Assembly (NCBI RefSeq): GCF_900187065.1
Contig: NZ_LT906483.1
Span: 2,418,001-2,482,000 of the forward strand
Reading direction: 5' to 3'
Source: Mycolicibacterium thermoresistibile
Lineage (GTDB): Bacteria; Actinomycetota; Actinomycetes; Mycobacteriales; Mycobacteriaceae
Length of the DNA stretch: 64,000 nucleotides
Under the pieces are notes generated by a model. The model ran no database searches and was not told the DNA's origin. It was given only the letters and a program-made list of their open reading frames with translations. Position numbers and translations under genes: made by a program. Shown here one piece after another: positions 43,100 through 52,371 of this stretch. Numbering within the stretch: the first letter of the stretch is position 1; every line of letters starts with the position of its first letter.

Positions 43100-44431
43100 T
43101 CACCGGGCCGGTTCGATGATCAGCCAGCCGTGGGGGGCGACGTCCACATTCGTGAGGTCGGCGGCCGGCGGCGCGCCGGAACCGGCGACGACCCGCCCTG
43201 CACCGAGCCCGATTTCGGACAGTCGCAGCGGCAGCGGTGCGGTGTCGATGTTGAGCGCCACCACCAGCGCGTGTTCACCGCTGCGGGATTCGTACACGTA
43301 CTGCGTGTTGGTCAGGTGCAGCGGTGCGGTGGTGGCGGTGTGCAGCCAGGGGTTCCGGCGCCGCAGCCCGATGAGGTGCTGGTGCAACCGGACGAGGTCG
43401 GCGGCGACGGTGTTCTCGCCCGCACCGGAAACGATTGGCGGCGAACCGAACTCGGGGCGGATGGCGTCGTCACCGCTGAACCGTTCCTCCTTGACGCCGA
43501 GGTATCCGGCTTCGTCGCCGGCGTAGATGCTGGGAACCCCGCCGACCGTGAGCAGGAGCACCACCGCGTGTTCGACATGCCGGCGGTCCGCCAACCGGCT
43601 GGCGATGCGGGTGACGTCGTGGTTGCCGATGAAGGTCAGCGGGGTGAAGACCGCCAGGAAATCGTTGTGCCGCTGCAGCGCCCAGTCCAGTTCAAAGAAG
43701 TTGCCGTCGTTGAGGCTGCTCCAGACGGCCTTCCACAGTTCGTACTGGGTGACCGAGTCGAAGCTGGCGGCCGACACCGTCGCCGCGTAGTCGCCATGGA
43801 TCACCTCGCCGACGAACCAGGCCTCCGGATGACTCCGGCGCACGTCGGGCAGGACTCGCGCCCAGAACCGGTCGGGCACGGCGTACGCGGCGTCGAGCCG
43901 CCAACCGTCGGCGCCCCGGTTCAGCCAGTGCCGGAGCACGTCGACGGTGTAGGCGGCGACCTCGGGGTTGTCGTGATCGAGCGCGATCAGCTCGTCGTGC
44001 CCCTCGAACGTCTCGAACCGGTCGCCGCGCCGGCGGAACCAGCCGGACGACCCACCGGCGGCCGCGTCGCGGTACCGCGCGAAATCGGTCCCGACGTGGT
44101 GGAACACCCCGTCGAGCAGCACTCTCAGCCCACGCCGGTGCGCCTGCTCGACCAGCTCGTCGAAGTCGGCGTCGGTACCGAGCCGCGGATCGATCCGGTA
44201 GTGGTCGGTGGTGTCGTAGCCGTGGCTGCGCGACGCGAAGACCGGACCGAGCGCCAACCCGGAGGCGCCGAGGTCCACCACATGGTCGAGCCAATCCAGC
44301 ACCCGCCGGAGCCGGTGTTCGTCCGGCCCCGGTGGCCCGGTGGTGGGATCCGTCCAGGGATGAGCGCCGACGAAACCGAGCGGATAGATCTGCCACCAGA
44401 TGGTGTGGCGCACCCAGTCCGGTCCGGTCAC
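43100..44431 (-). CDS. GH13 (alpha-amylase family) glycoside hydrolase
   Basis: A 443-residue cytosolic glycosidase with a beta/alpha barrel. The catalytic residues are visible: nucleophile Asp in GWRLDAAY, acid/base Glu in WFVGEVIHG and the third Asp in FIGNHD. LLDGVFHH is the first conserved region. It has no signal peptide, so it acts on an intracellular alpha-glucan or oligosaccharide. GTG 44431 overlaps the stop of the deaminase gene (GTGA); the open frame upstream is antisense-like and rejected. Confidence 0.88.
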   Translation of the reverse strand: MTGPDWVRHTIWWQIYPLGFVGAHPWTDPTTGPPGPDEHRLRRVLDWLDHVVDLGASGLALGPVFASRSHGYDTTDHYRIDPRLGTDADFDELVEQAHRRGLRVLLDGVFHHVGTDFARYRDAAAGGSSGWFRRRGDRFETFEGHDELIALDHDNPEVAAYTVDVLRHWLNRGADGWRLDAAYAVPDRFWARVLPDVRRSHPEAWFVGEVIHGDYAATVSAASFDSVTQYELWKAVWSSLNDGNFFELDWALQRHNDFLAVFTPLTFIGNHDVTRIASRLADRRHVEHAVVLLLTVGGVPSIYAGDEAGYLGVKEERFSGDDAIRPEFGSPPIVSGAGENTVAADLVRLHQHLIGLRRRNPWLHTATTAPLHLTNTQYVYESRSGEHALVVALNIDTAPLPLRLSEIGLGAGRVVAGSGAPPAADLTNVDVAPHGWLIIEPAR

Positions 44432-44907
44432 GGCCGGAATTTCCGCTCGTACAGCTCCCTCATGGTCTCGGTGAGCTCGGCCGCCGGTCCGTCCGCGACC
44501 AGGCCGGGCGCCACCACCGTGACCGGCAGCGGCGCGACGGGTCCCGGAGGTGCGCCCCACTCGGCCAGCCAGCCGCTCAGCTGCGCCGCCGACGCCGCGT
44601 AGACGATCCGGCCCAACCCGACCCAGGCGTGCGCCGCCGCGCACATCGGGCAGTGCTCCCCGGAGGTGTAGACGGTGGCGCGGCCCCGTTCGTCCGGACC
44701 GAGATGCTGCGCGGCCCAGCGTGCGATCGCGAACTCCGGATGCCGGGTGCGGTCGCCGCCGCTGACCCGGTTGCGATCCTCGTAGCGGATCTGCCCGTCG
44801 GCGTCGACCAGGATCGATCCGAACGGTTCGTCACCCGCGGCGAGCGCGGCCCGCGCCAGCTCCACGCAGCGGTGCAGATATCGGAGGTCGTCGTCGCCAA
44901 TCGCCAC
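44428..44907 (-). CDS. Nucleoside/cytidine-type deaminase
   Basis: A 159-residue zinc deaminase. The zinc site is HPEFA (H-x-E) and EHCPMCAAAH (C-x2-C). The size and the C-terminal helix ELYERKFRP fit guanine or cytosine deaminase-like proteins more than the tRNA enzyme TadA; the base cannot be named from the sequence. GTG 44907 is the start. It overlaps the GH13 gene, a pairing with no obvious pathway logic. Confidence 0.85.
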   Translation of the reverse strand: MAIGDDDLRYLHRCVELARAALAAGDEPFGSILVDADGQIRYEDRNRVSGGDRTRHPEFAIARWAAQHLGPDERGRATVYTSGEHCPMCAAAHAWVGLGRIVYAASAAQLSGWLAEWGAPPGPVAPLPVTVVAPGLVADGPAAELTETMRELYERKFRP

Positions 44908-44962
44908 GATGACCGAGTGTAGGGACCGGATGGGGTGACCGAGTGCCGTTCGCCGGGGGCTC

Positions 44963-46657
44963 TCACCGCGCCGACGCCGGGTCCATCGGTGCGGATCCGC
45001 AACAGCTGTCGGCGGTCTGCAGCCGGCAGGCGCACGAGGCCTGCACCGGCGTGTCGGCGCGGGCCAGTGCGACCCTCAGCTGCTGATCGATGATCGCCGC
45101 CTCCGCGGTGCGGCCGAGCCGCTGCAGGCATTCGTGATAGCCGTGCAGGCTCCACACATTGTTCGGGTGTCGACAGGCCCGGCTCAGCGTCGAGTCCAGC
45201 CCGAGATCGGCGGCGTACACGGCGGCCGCCTCGGTCACCCGGCCCTGTTCGAGCAGCAGCGCCCCGAGGGCGTGGCGAGGCGGTTGCATCCAACCCCACG
45301 GCTCGTCGTAGGGCAGGTTGTCGTAGCGGTTGACGGCCCGCCGCAACGCGGTGAAGGCCTCCTCGAACCGCCCTTCGCGGTACGCGATCTCACCGTCGAG
45401 CATGGCGTCGGCGACCGCCAGGATGTCGCGGGCGGTGTTGTTGAACAGACAGCGGCTCGGCGGGATCCGCGCGTAGGCGTCGGCGAACGCGGCCCGCTCC
45501 GCGTGAGCTCGCTGCAGCTGCCCTTTGACGGCATGGGCGATTCCGCGGCCGTAGTGCACGGTGGCCGCGGTGGTGCAGTACAGGCCGCGATCCGCGGGCA
45601 GCGGGTCGGCGATCAGGTCGTCCCACCTGCCGAAACGCACCAGCACGTGGGTGCGCAGCGGCACGAAGGCTTCCAGCCAATCGGCCATCGGCGGGGACTC
45701 GACCGACAGCAGTTCGGGCGTCAGCTGTTCCGCCAGTTCGTCGGCGGCCCGCAGCGCGGTGTGGAACCGGCCCTCGAACATCGCCGCGTACACCACGAAA
45801 TGCAGGTTGTGGGCCCGGTACAGCGAAGAGAAGTTCAAGGGCCCGGCGTGGTCGACGAACCTCCGGTCCGCTTGCACCGCCGCGAGATTCGCGAGGGTCG
45901 CGCTGCGATAGTCACCGCAGAGCACGTCGATGTGGCTGGGCATGTGCAGGAGATGACCGGCGTCCGGCACCAGGTCACGCAGCAGGTCGGCGGCCCACAG
46001 CGCATCCTCGGGGCGGGCCGACATCTCCATGGTGTGCAGATACAGGTGCAGCACCCCGGGATGGGCGCGGCCCTCGGGGGTGGCCAGCGCCGATTCGAGG
46101 ATCTCCTTGGCCTCCAGCACCCGCGAACCCGGCGCCGGCTCGCCGGTGTCGATGTCCCACAGCGCCCAGGCCGAGACGTTGATCAGGGCGTCGGCGGCCA
46201 GGGCCTGCACATCGACGTCGTCGGGATGTCTGCGCGCGAGCGTGGCCATCGCGTCGGCGTAGGCGTGCCGGCCGGCGGCGAGCGCGTCGAGGTCGTCGGG
46301 GTCGTCGGTGGGGAACCGGAGGGTGAGCGCGGCGATCAGCTCCCGGTCGACGGTCGAGGCGGTGCCGCGGGCTGCGGCGTCGAGTTCCCGGCGGGCCCGC
46401 GCCAGCGCCCCGGTGCGGTCAGCGGTGTCGAACGCCTCCCACGCCTTGTTGTAGTTGGGGCCGGCCGCATAGGCGATGCCCCACCGGGCGGCGGCGAGGT
46501 CCGGGTCGAGCCGCAGCGCCCGCTCGAAGCATCGGACCGCCTCTTCGTGATTGAACGCGTAGGCCCACACCATGCCCCGGTCGCACCACACCTGGGCCTG
46601 TCGCACTGTCGTCGGCACGGCGCGATGGTAGGAGCCCAGATCGAAATACGGCTCCAT
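44963..46657 (-). CDS. TPR-repeat protein with a cysteine-rich C-terminus
   Basis: A 564-residue soluble helical-repeat protein. TPR-like units start at about residue 15 (AQVWCDRGMVWAYAFNHEEAVRCFERALRLDP) and recur to the C-terminus. The last 20 residues hold five cysteines (CACRLQTADSCCGS), which could bind metal or form disulfides. No enzyme domain was seen. ATG 46657 (MEPYFDLGSYHRAVP) is chosen; the long open frame upstream overlaps the divergent gene and is low-complexity. Confidence 0.8.
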   Translation of the reverse strand: MEPYFDLGSYHRAVPTTVRQAQVWCDRGMVWAYAFNHEEAVRCFERALRLDPDLAAARWGIAYAAGPNYNKAWEAFDTADRTGALARARRELDAAARGTASTVDRELIAALTLRFPTDDPDDLDALAAGRHAYADAMATLARRHPDDVDVQALAADALINVSAWALWDIDTGEPAPGSRVLEAKEILESALATPEGRAHPGVLHLYLHTMEMSARPEDALWAADLLRDLVPDAGHLLHMPSHIDVLCGDYRSATLANLAAVQADRRFVDHAGPLNFSSLYRAHNLHFVVYAAMFEGRFHTALRAADELAEQLTPELLSVESPPMADWLEAFVPLRTHVLVRFGRWDDLIADPLPADRGLYCTTAATVHYGRGIAHAVKGQLQRAHAERAAFADAYARIPPSRCLFNNTARDILAVADAMLDGEIAYREGRFEEAFTALRRAVNRYDNLPYDEPWGWMQPPRHALGALLLEQGRVTEAAAVYAADLGLDSTLSRACRHPNNVWSLHGYHECLQRLGRTAEAAIIDQQLRVALARADTPVQASCACRLQTADSCCGSAPMDPASAR

Positions 46658-46728
46658 ACCGGCACGATAAGCCGCCCCGGCACCACCCGCACGGGAAACA
46701 ACTTCCGGCCGCCGCTCGTTGACGCCCC

Positions 46729-47520
46729 GTGTCGATACCCCCGGATCCCTCAGGGCCCCAGATCGCTCAGGACCCCCAGATCGCTCAGGACCCCCAGGTT
46801 CAACCGGCCGCGATCCCCGCAGGCCCCGGCGCACCGGGTGCGGCGGTCCCCGCACTTCCGCCGCTGCGGGATCAGGCCGACCGGCTGATCCAACTCGGCC
46901 TGGCACGCATAGCCGGTCTTCCTCCGGAGGTCGTGTACGCCGGGGCGCACGAAGCCGACATGCCCGGCGCGGGGTCCGCGTTGTTGGTGCTGCACCCGGC
47001 CGTGTTGCCCGCCTCGGTGTTGGCGCCGCATGTCACGGTGGCCGGCCGGTCCGGTTTCGTGGTGGCCGACATGACCGACGTCGACGCGTTCATCCCGATC
47101 GACGAGGTGGACCTGCCGGAGGATCCGATCTATCTCATCGACGGCCCGGACCGCGGCGACGAGATGGCCGGCCGGAGTCCGCAGGAGGCGCTGCCGGCCA
47201 TCACCGGTGCCGGCCGCACCCCGTTGCTCCTCACCGAGGGTCTGCACTGGGTGTTGCAGCAGCCCGGCGTCCTGCAGCGCAACCACTGCTTCATGACGAT
47301 CGGATCGCGGCGGCGGCGGCCGAACGGCACGCTGGACGCGCGGACACCCGCGCTGTGGCTCAGCAACGGCACCGGCCGGGACGGTGCGCATCGCCGGCAC
47401 GCCCCGAAGGTGGGCTGGTGCTGGGCCCGTAACCGGCACACCTGGCTGGGCTTCGCGTCGGCCGCGGCCCGACGGCCGGTGCCCGGCGAATTCGACACCA
47501 TCGCCTGCAACGTGTTCTAG
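46729..47520 (+). CDS. DUF5701-like protein of unknown function
   Basis: A 263-residue protein of no known role, apparently an actinobacterial DUF5701-type family. Conserved-looking segments are HPAVLPASVLAPHV, PIYLIDGPDRGDEM, LLTEGLHWVLQQPGVLQRNHCFMTIGSR and VGWCWARNRHTWLGFASA. The N-terminal 35 residues are disordered and include QIAQDP repeats encoded by an 18-bp duplication. GTG 46729 is the likely start. It is divergent from the TPR gene by 71 bases. Confidence 0.7.
   Translation: MSIPPDPSGPQIAQDPQIAQDPQVQPAAIPAGPGAPGAAVPALPPLRDQADRLIQLGLARIAGLPPEVVYAGAHEADMPGAGSALLVLHPAVLPASVLAPHVTVAGRSGFVVADMTDVDAFIPIDEVDLPEDPIYLIDGPDRGDEMAGRSPQEALPAITGAGRTPLLLTEGLHWVLQQPGVLQRNHCFMTIGSRRRRPNGTLDARTPALWLSNGTGRDGAHRRHAPKVGWCWARNRHTWLGFASAAARRPVPGEFDTIACNVF
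46759..46794 (+). repeat. 18-bp tandem repeat near the start of the DUF5701-like gene
   Basis: CAGATCGCTCAGGACCCC occurs twice without change (46759-46776, 46777-46794), with degenerate partial units on each side. It encodes QIAQDP units in the disordered N-terminus. Confidence 0.85.
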
Positions 47521-47527
47521 TGCGTCT

Positions 47528-48148
47528 GTGGTGGAGATACAGCTGGAGAACCTGACGCACGCCGAGCTGGACCGGCTGCGGGCGGTCTACGAGCCGCTCG
47601 CCCGGTCGGTGCGGCAACTCATCGACGCGACCATCCGCACCGAGATGGACGCCGACGCGGTGACCGCGGCGACCGCCCAGATCGACGCGGTGACCGCCCG
47701 GTTGCGCACCAGGCAGATCGACGGGTCCTTCGGTGTCCGGTACACCACGGCGGGCGCCCCGATGGCCTGGGGCGACGCGGTGTGCGGGGTGCGCAACCCA
47801 ATCGCTCCGCCGCTGGTCACCGAGCGCGACGGGGATCGGGTGTTCAGCGAGTTCGAGCTGGGAGCGGCCTACGAGGGGCCGACCGGTCACGTCCACGGCG
47901 GCGTGTGTGCCATGGTGCTCGACCATCTGCTGGGGGAGGTGGCCGCCGACTCGGACAAGCCGCGATTCACCGGCACCCTGACCGTCCGGTACCGCCGGCC
48001 CACCCCGCTGGGTGCGCTGCGCGCCGAGGCGTGGATCGACCGGATCGACGGCCCGAAGGCGTTCGCGGCCGGCCACATCCTGGCCGGGCAGCAGGTGACC
48101 GCCGAAGCCGAAGGCGTGTTCATCCTGCCGAAGTGGGCTCGCGGGTAG
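47528..48148 (+). CDS. PaaI-family hotdog thioesterase
   Basis: A 206-residue protein with a C-terminal hotdog domain: YEGPTGHVHGGVCAMVLDHLLGEVA carries the HGG turn and Asp. The first 75 residues are helical and unusual for the short form. It may hydrolyse acyl-CoA. The start is GTG 47528 or 47531, eight bases after the DUF5701-like stop, so the two may be co-translated. It overlaps the convergent FUSC gene by 29 bases. Confidence 0.82.
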   Translation: MVEIQLENLTHAELDRLRAVYEPLARSVRQLIDATIRTEMDADAVTAATAQIDAVTARLRTRQIDGSFGVRYTTAGAPMAWGDAVCGVRNPIAPPLVTERDGDRVFSEFELGAAYEGPTGHVHGGVCAMVLDHLLGEVAADSDKPRFTGTLTVRYRRPTPLGALRAEAWIDRIDGPKAFAAGHILAGQQVTAEAEGVFILPKWARG

Positions 48149-50093
48149 CCGCGACCGCGAGCAGGCTGCGGGTGATGGTGCCCAGTTCGGCGACCAGCAC
48201 CCGCGCCGCCCGGTCGTCGCGGGGCAACCGGCCGGCCACCTCTCGCACCTTCTGATCGGCGGCGGTCAGCGCCGCGGTGTCGACCGTCCAGGCCGCCGCC
48301 GGATTCGGCGGTGAACCGCGCAGCGCGTCGATGTACTCGTCGACGGCCGCGACGAACTCCCGGTCCAGCTTCGCCGACGGCTGGTCGGGCAGATTGGTCT
48401 CCAGTGCGACGCAGGCGCCGGTCACCGCGTTGACCGCGGCCCTGAAGGTACGTAGCCAGCGCCGCAGTTCCCGCGAGTCGACCCGGGTCATCCCGGAGGC
48501 CGCCTCGAACGCCGCGCGGGCCCGGAACGCCCGCTGCCACACCGCGGCCAGCACCTCGTTGGGACGGTCGACCCCGTGCACGAACGCCTTGACCACCAGC
48601 GCCGCGTAGTCGATCTCGGTCTTCAACAACTCACCGGCCCGCTGCCGCAACCGGACCAGCCCGTCGTCGGGCAGGGCGACGTGGGCCATGATCGCCACCG
48701 CACCACCGAGCACCACCGCGAAGACCGGTCCGGTGAAGGTCGCCGGAAGGCCGGTGTCGCCGATGGCGAGGACGAACATCAGCGCCGCCCCGAGCGCAAC
48801 GTTCACCGCGATGAATCCGTATCGCAACGCCAGATAGGTCGCCGCCACGAGCAGCGCGGCGACCGTGGCCGCCACCAGACCGTCGGGCCGCCACAACACG
48901 ATCGGCACGGTCGCCACCGCCACCCCGGTGGCGAGTCCGAGAATGCGCCCACCGCACCGGGTGTAGGTGTGGGCGGTCTCGGGTCGCAGCACCAGCAGCA
49001 CGGTCAACGCCATCCAGTGCCCCTGGTCGAGGTCGCCGTAGCGGGCCAGCGCGATCGCCCCGGCGGTGCCCACCGCCAGCCGCAGCGCATGCCGCAGGAC
49101 CGGCGACGGCCAGGTCAGCTGGGCCTGGACGGCCGCGAGCACGTCGCCCGGGGTGCGCCGGTGCAGCCGTCCGAACCGCAGTGCCACGGCGTCGCTGACC
49201 TGGGCCGCCAACCGCTGCGCGGTGGCCGACCGGTCGCCGTCGACATCGTCGGCGGCGGCCTGCGATCGGTGCAGCGCCTCACGGGCGCGCTGCTGAACGT
49301 GCCGACCGCTCCCGGCGGCGGCGGTGAGCGCGTCGGCGGCGGCGGCCAGGGTCCGGGCGATCGGCCCGTCCGGCAGGTCGTCGGCGGCGCCCAGGGCGTA
49401 CAGCGTGGCACCGATGCGTTCGGGCAGCCGGTAGCTGTCCCGCTGGGCCGGGGAGGGCCGGCGCGAGCTGGTGCGGTCGTAGGTCTGGCGCAGATTCCGC
49501 AGCGGTGCCTCGTCAACGTGGACGTCCGAGCCACTCGCCAGCCGCTGCGCGTCGGCGCCCAGCGAGGCCAGTGCCGCGGCGGTGGCCTCCCGCCGTGCCC
49601 GCCACGGCCGGGGCGGCCGGATCACCAGCAGCGCGGCCTGCACGCCGCCCGCCACGATCGCCAGCACCGCGGCCGCGGCCGCCTCGATCAGCGCCGGCCC
49701 CACCGGCGGGGCGACCACGACCAACAGCGCCACCGCGGCGGCGGTCAGGCCGGCGTCGCCGTCCACCGCCCAGCACATCCCGGCGGCGAAGCACCACACC
49801 GCGACCGCGGCGACGAACCACGCGGGATGGCCGCCGGTCAACGCGCCGACGAGCACGGCGAGCCCGCTGCCCACCGCGACCGTCAAGACCGCCGACACCC
49901 GGTCGAAGGGGCTGTCCTGCAATGCTGTTGCGCCGGCGACCGCGGCGGCGCCGGCCACCCACATCGCCGCGGTGGGCGACACCAGATACCAGGCCAGGGC
50001 GGCGGTGGCCAGCATCGCGATCATGCTGCGGGCCACCGCACCCAGATATGGCGAAGCCAGCCGCGGCAGCCCGATCACCGGCGACCCTCGCAC
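48120..50093 (-). CDS. FUSC-family membrane protein (aromatic acid exporter-like)
   Basis: A 657-residue membrane protein with the duplicated FUSC layout: six hydrophobic segments at about 20-160, a cytosolic helical part, six more segments at about 345-480 (LRLAVGTAGAIALARYGDLDQGHWMALTVLLVLRP is the signature) and a C-terminal helical domain. YccS/AaeB-like members export aromatic carboxylates; the substrate here is unknown. Confidence 0.85.
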   Translation of the reverse strand: MRGSPVIGLPRLASPYLGAVARSMIAMLATAALAWYLVSPTAAMWVAGAAAVAGATALQDSPFDRVSAVLTVAVGSGLAVLVGALTGGHPAWFVAAVAVWCFAAGMCWAVDGDAGLTAAAVALLVVVAPPVGPALIEAAAAAVLAIVAGGVQAALLVIRPPRPWRARREATAAALASLGADAQRLASGSDVHVDEAPLRNLRQTYDRTSSRRPSPAQRDSYRLPERIGATLYALGAADDLPDGPIARTLAAAADALTAAAGSGRHVQQRAREALHRSQAAADDVDGDRSATAQRLAAQVSDAVALRFGRLHRRTPGDVLAAVQAQLTWPSPVLRHALRLAVGTAGAIALARYGDLDQGHWMALTVLLVLRPETAHTYTRCGGRILGLATGVAVATVPIVLWRPDGLVAATVAALLVAATYLALRYGFIAVNVALGAALMFVLAIGDTGLPATFTGPVFAVVLGGAVAIMAHVALPDDGLVRLRQRAGELLKTEIDYAALVVKAFVHGVDRPNEVLAAVWQRAFRARAAFEAASGMTRVDSRELRRWLRTFRAAVNAVTGACVALETNLPDQPSAKLDREFVAAVDEYIDALRGSPPNPAAAWTVDTAALTAADQKVREVAGRLPRDDRAARVLVAELGTITRSLLAVAATREPTSAG

Positions 50094-50182
50094 ACGGTGC
50101 CATTGTTCCCCATGTCGCGTCGGATTCGGGGAGCAGCGCCGCGCGCCACCGGACTGGCGGTGACTCCACTAGGTTCGGTGCG

Positions 50183-50887
50183 GTGGAGAAGGTGATGGTG
50201 ACACTGCGATCGGGAGATGCGGACCAGGACTGGTGCACCGGGCTGCGGTCGCGGGTGGCGGCCGAGCTGCTCGAGCTCGGACTGCCCGGACTCACGGTCA
50301 ACGTGCGCGACGACGCGGTGCGCGGCTCGTTGATGACGTTGACCACGTTGGATCCACCGGTGGTGGCGGTGGTGAGCCTGTGGACCCAGCAGTGCTACGG
50401 CGAGCAGGTCCGGGCGGCCCTGGACCGGCTGCGACGCGAATGCGACGTACTGGCAGCGTATCTGGTCACCGAATCGGTGCCGTTGCCGCCGCCGGTCGGC
50501 GAAATGGGCGAACGCACCCCGGGTTTGGCCAATGTGGCGTTGTTGCGCCGGCCCGCGGACCTGGATCCGGCGACCTGGTTGCGACGCTGGCACCTCGACC
50601 ACACCCCGGTCGCGATCGAGACCCAGGCGACGTTCGGCTACACCCAGAACGCGGTGGTCCGGCCGTTGACCGAGGACGCCCCGCGGATCGACGCGATCGT
50701 CGAGGAACTGTTCCCGATCGAGGCGGTCACCGATCTGCACGCGTTCTTCGGGGCCGCCGACGACGCCGATCTCGCCGACCGGATGCGCCGGATGGTCGCC
50801 AGCACCGAGGCGTTCGGCGCCAACCGCGACATCGACACCGTGCCGACGAGCCGGTATCCGATGCGCACACCCTTCGCCGCCGGCTGA
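50183..50887 (+). CDS. EthD-type dimeric alpha/beta-barrel protein
   Basis: A 234-residue protein probably made of two ferredoxin-like halves. The second half has LDPATWLRRWHLDHTPVAIET and ATFGYTQNAVVRPLT, as in EthD-domain proteins often found with degradation genes. No catalytic role is established. GTG 50183 is the chosen start because the frame upstream is antisense to the FUSC gene. It is followed at 24 bases by the enoyl-CoA hydratase gene. Confidence 0.7.
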   Translation: MEKVMVTLRSGDADQDWCTGLRSRVAAELLELGLPGLTVNVRDDAVRGSLMTLTTLDPPVVAVVSLWTQQCYGEQVRAALDRLRRECDVLAAYLVTESVPLPPPVGEMGERTPGLANVALLRRPADLDPATWLRRWHLDHTPVAIETQATFGYTQNAVVRPLTEDAPRIDAIVEELFPIEAVTDLHAFFGAADDADLADRMRRMVASTEAFGANRDIDTVPTSRYPMRTPFAAG

Positions 50888-50911
50888 CCGGCACGGCTTA
50901 CGCTGCTGCGC

Positions 50912-51667
50912 GTGACAGTGCAGATCAGTGATGTCAACAAGGTCCGGACGCTGACCCTGGATCGTCCGGAGGCGCTCAACGCGTTCAACGAGGCGCTCTA
51001 CGACGCCACCACCGTCGCTCTGCGCGACGCCGACGCGGATCCGGACGTGTCGGTCGTGCTGCTCACCGGCGCGGGCCGGGCGTTCAGCGCCGGCAACGAC
51101 CTGGTGGAGATGCAGGCCCGGATCACCGACCCGGACTTCACCCCGGGTGAGCACGGTTTCCCGGGGTTGATGAAGGCGCTGCTGGATCTGCGCAAACCGT
51201 TGATCTGTGCGGTCAACGGGGTGGCGGTCGGGATCGGCACGACCATCCTGGGGTACGCGGATCTGGTGTTCATGGCCGACACCGCCCGGCTCAAATGCCC
51301 GTTCACCAGCCTGGGGGTGGCGCCGGAGGCCGGGTCGTCGTATCTGCTGCCGCAGTTGATGGGCCGGCAGAACGCGGCGTGGCTGCTGATGTCCTCGGAG
51401 TGGGTCGACGCCGAGGAGGCGCAGCGGATGGGGATCGCCTGGCGGGTGTGTCCGGTCGACGAACTGCTCGCCGAAGCCCGTCGGCACGCCGAACTGCTCG
51501 CCTCCCGTCCGGTCGCCAGTCTGATGGCCGTCAAGCACACGATGGTCGAGCCGATCCGCGCCGACGTGGAGGCGGCGATCGCCCGAGAGTACGACCAGTT
51601 CGCCGAACTGCTCGGCGGTGCGGCCAACGCCGACGCGCTCGCCGAGTTCACCGGCCGCAAGAAGTGA
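50912..51667 (+). CDS. Enoyl-CoA hydratase/isomerase
   Basis: A 251-residue crotonase-fold enzyme. The oxyanion-hole segments are GAGRAFSAGNDL and VNGVAVGIGTTILGYADLVF. The expected second catalytic Glu is in GVAPEAGSSYLLPQLMG; the first catalytic Glu of true hydratases is not obvious, so an isomerase is possible. It likely acts in fatty-acid or sterol beta-oxidation. It forms a unit with the EthD-type gene. Its stop lies at the start of a hairpin. Confidence 0.9.
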   Translation: MTVQISDVNKVRTLTLDRPEALNAFNEALYDATTVALRDADADPDVSVVLLTGAGRAFSAGNDLVEMQARITDPDFTPGEHGFPGLMKALLDLRKPLICAVNGVAVGIGTTILGYADLVFMADTARLKCPFTSLGVAPEAGSSYLLPQLMGRQNAAWLLMSSEWVDAEEAQRMGIAWRVCPVDELLAEARRHAELLASRPVASLMAVKHTMVEPIRADVEAAIAREYDQFAELLGGAANADALAEFTGRKK

Positions 51668-51714
51668 TTTCGGCGTTCTGACGTTCGCTCAGCGACCGTC
51701 AGCACGCCGAAATC
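51666..51714. terminator. Bidirectional hairpin overlapping the enoyl-CoA hydratase stop codon
   Basis: GATTTCGGCGTTCTGACG (51666-51683) pairs with 51697-51714 at 17 of 18 positions, and the 13-base loop can form an inner TCGCT/AGCGA stem. It lies between convergent genes and ends 5 bases before the TetR gene's stop. Confidence 0.8.
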
Positions 51715-51719
51715 GCTGG

Positions 51720-52307
51720 TCAGGACCGGACTGCGCGCAGCACCGCCTCGGTGATCCGGGTGCAGAACGCCTCCGCGTCCTCGTCGGAGTGGGTCAGCGC
51801 GCGCAGGAACGTCGCGCCCCGGATCAGCTCGAACACCGCGTCCGGATCGCAGTCGGGTGCGGCCTGCCCGGCGGCTTTCGCCCGTTCGAGCATCGCGGCG
51901 ATGGCGGCGCGCACCGGCAGTTCACCGCGGGTCATCAGCCGCCGGTAGTCGTCGGGGTTGCGGCTGTAGGCCGACATCAGCCCCGGCACCGCCGCCCGGG
52001 CCGCCGGCTCCATCGCGACAGTCAGGAACAGTCGCACCCAGGTGCCCAGATCGGCCTCCAGATCTCCGGTGGGCTCGGGCAGTTCGAAGGTGTCCAGATG
52101 CAGGACGGCCTCTTCGATGAGCTCGTGCTTGTGCTGCCATCGACGGTAGATGGTGGGCACGCTGACCCCGGCGCGATCGGCGATCAACGCCAATGTGGTG
52201 GCGTCATAGCCGTGTTCGACCACGACGTCCCGCGCGGCCGCGCGGATGGCGTCGTCGAGCGCCGGGTCGCGCGGCCGCCCGGGAGAGCGTGCGCCGCTGC
52301 CGGGCAT
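51720..52307 (-). CDS. TetR/AcrR-family transcriptional regulator
   Basis: A 195-residue repressor. The helix-turn-helix is at about residues 25-65 (RDVVVEHGYDATTLALIADRAGVSVPTIYRRW). The C-terminal ligand domain is of the TetR_C type. It is divergent from the 52372 gene, and a perfect 10-bp inverted repeat in the gap is its likely operator. The ligand is unknown. Confidence 0.92.
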   Translation of the reverse strand: MPGSGARSPGRPRDPALDDAIRAAARDVVVEHGYDATTLALIADRAGVSVPTIYRRWQHKHELIEEAVLHLDTFELPEPTGDLEADLGTWVRLFLTVAMEPAARAAVPGLMSAYSRNPDDYRRLMTRGELPVRAAIAAMLERAKAAGQAAPDCDPDAVFELIRGATFLRALTHSDEDAEAFCTRITEAVLRAVRS

Positions 52308-52336
52308 CAGTTCTCCTCGAGTTCCGCCGAAACGCC

Positions 52337-52363
52337 CATTACGTTACATCGATTAACGTAATG
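52337..52363. promoter_or_regulatory. Probable TetR operator, perfect 10-bp inverted repeat
   Basis: CATTACGTTA-N7-TAACGTAATG is a perfect palindrome in the 64-bp gap between the TetR gene and the 52372 gene. It ends 8 bases before the latter's GTG start, so binding would block that gene and probably the regulator too. Confidence 0.75.
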
Positions 52364-52371
52364 TCTGGCGC

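Noticed and set aside
48576..50195. 539-codon plus-strand open frame
   Set aside because: Antisense to the FUSC gene, whose membrane segments are evident.
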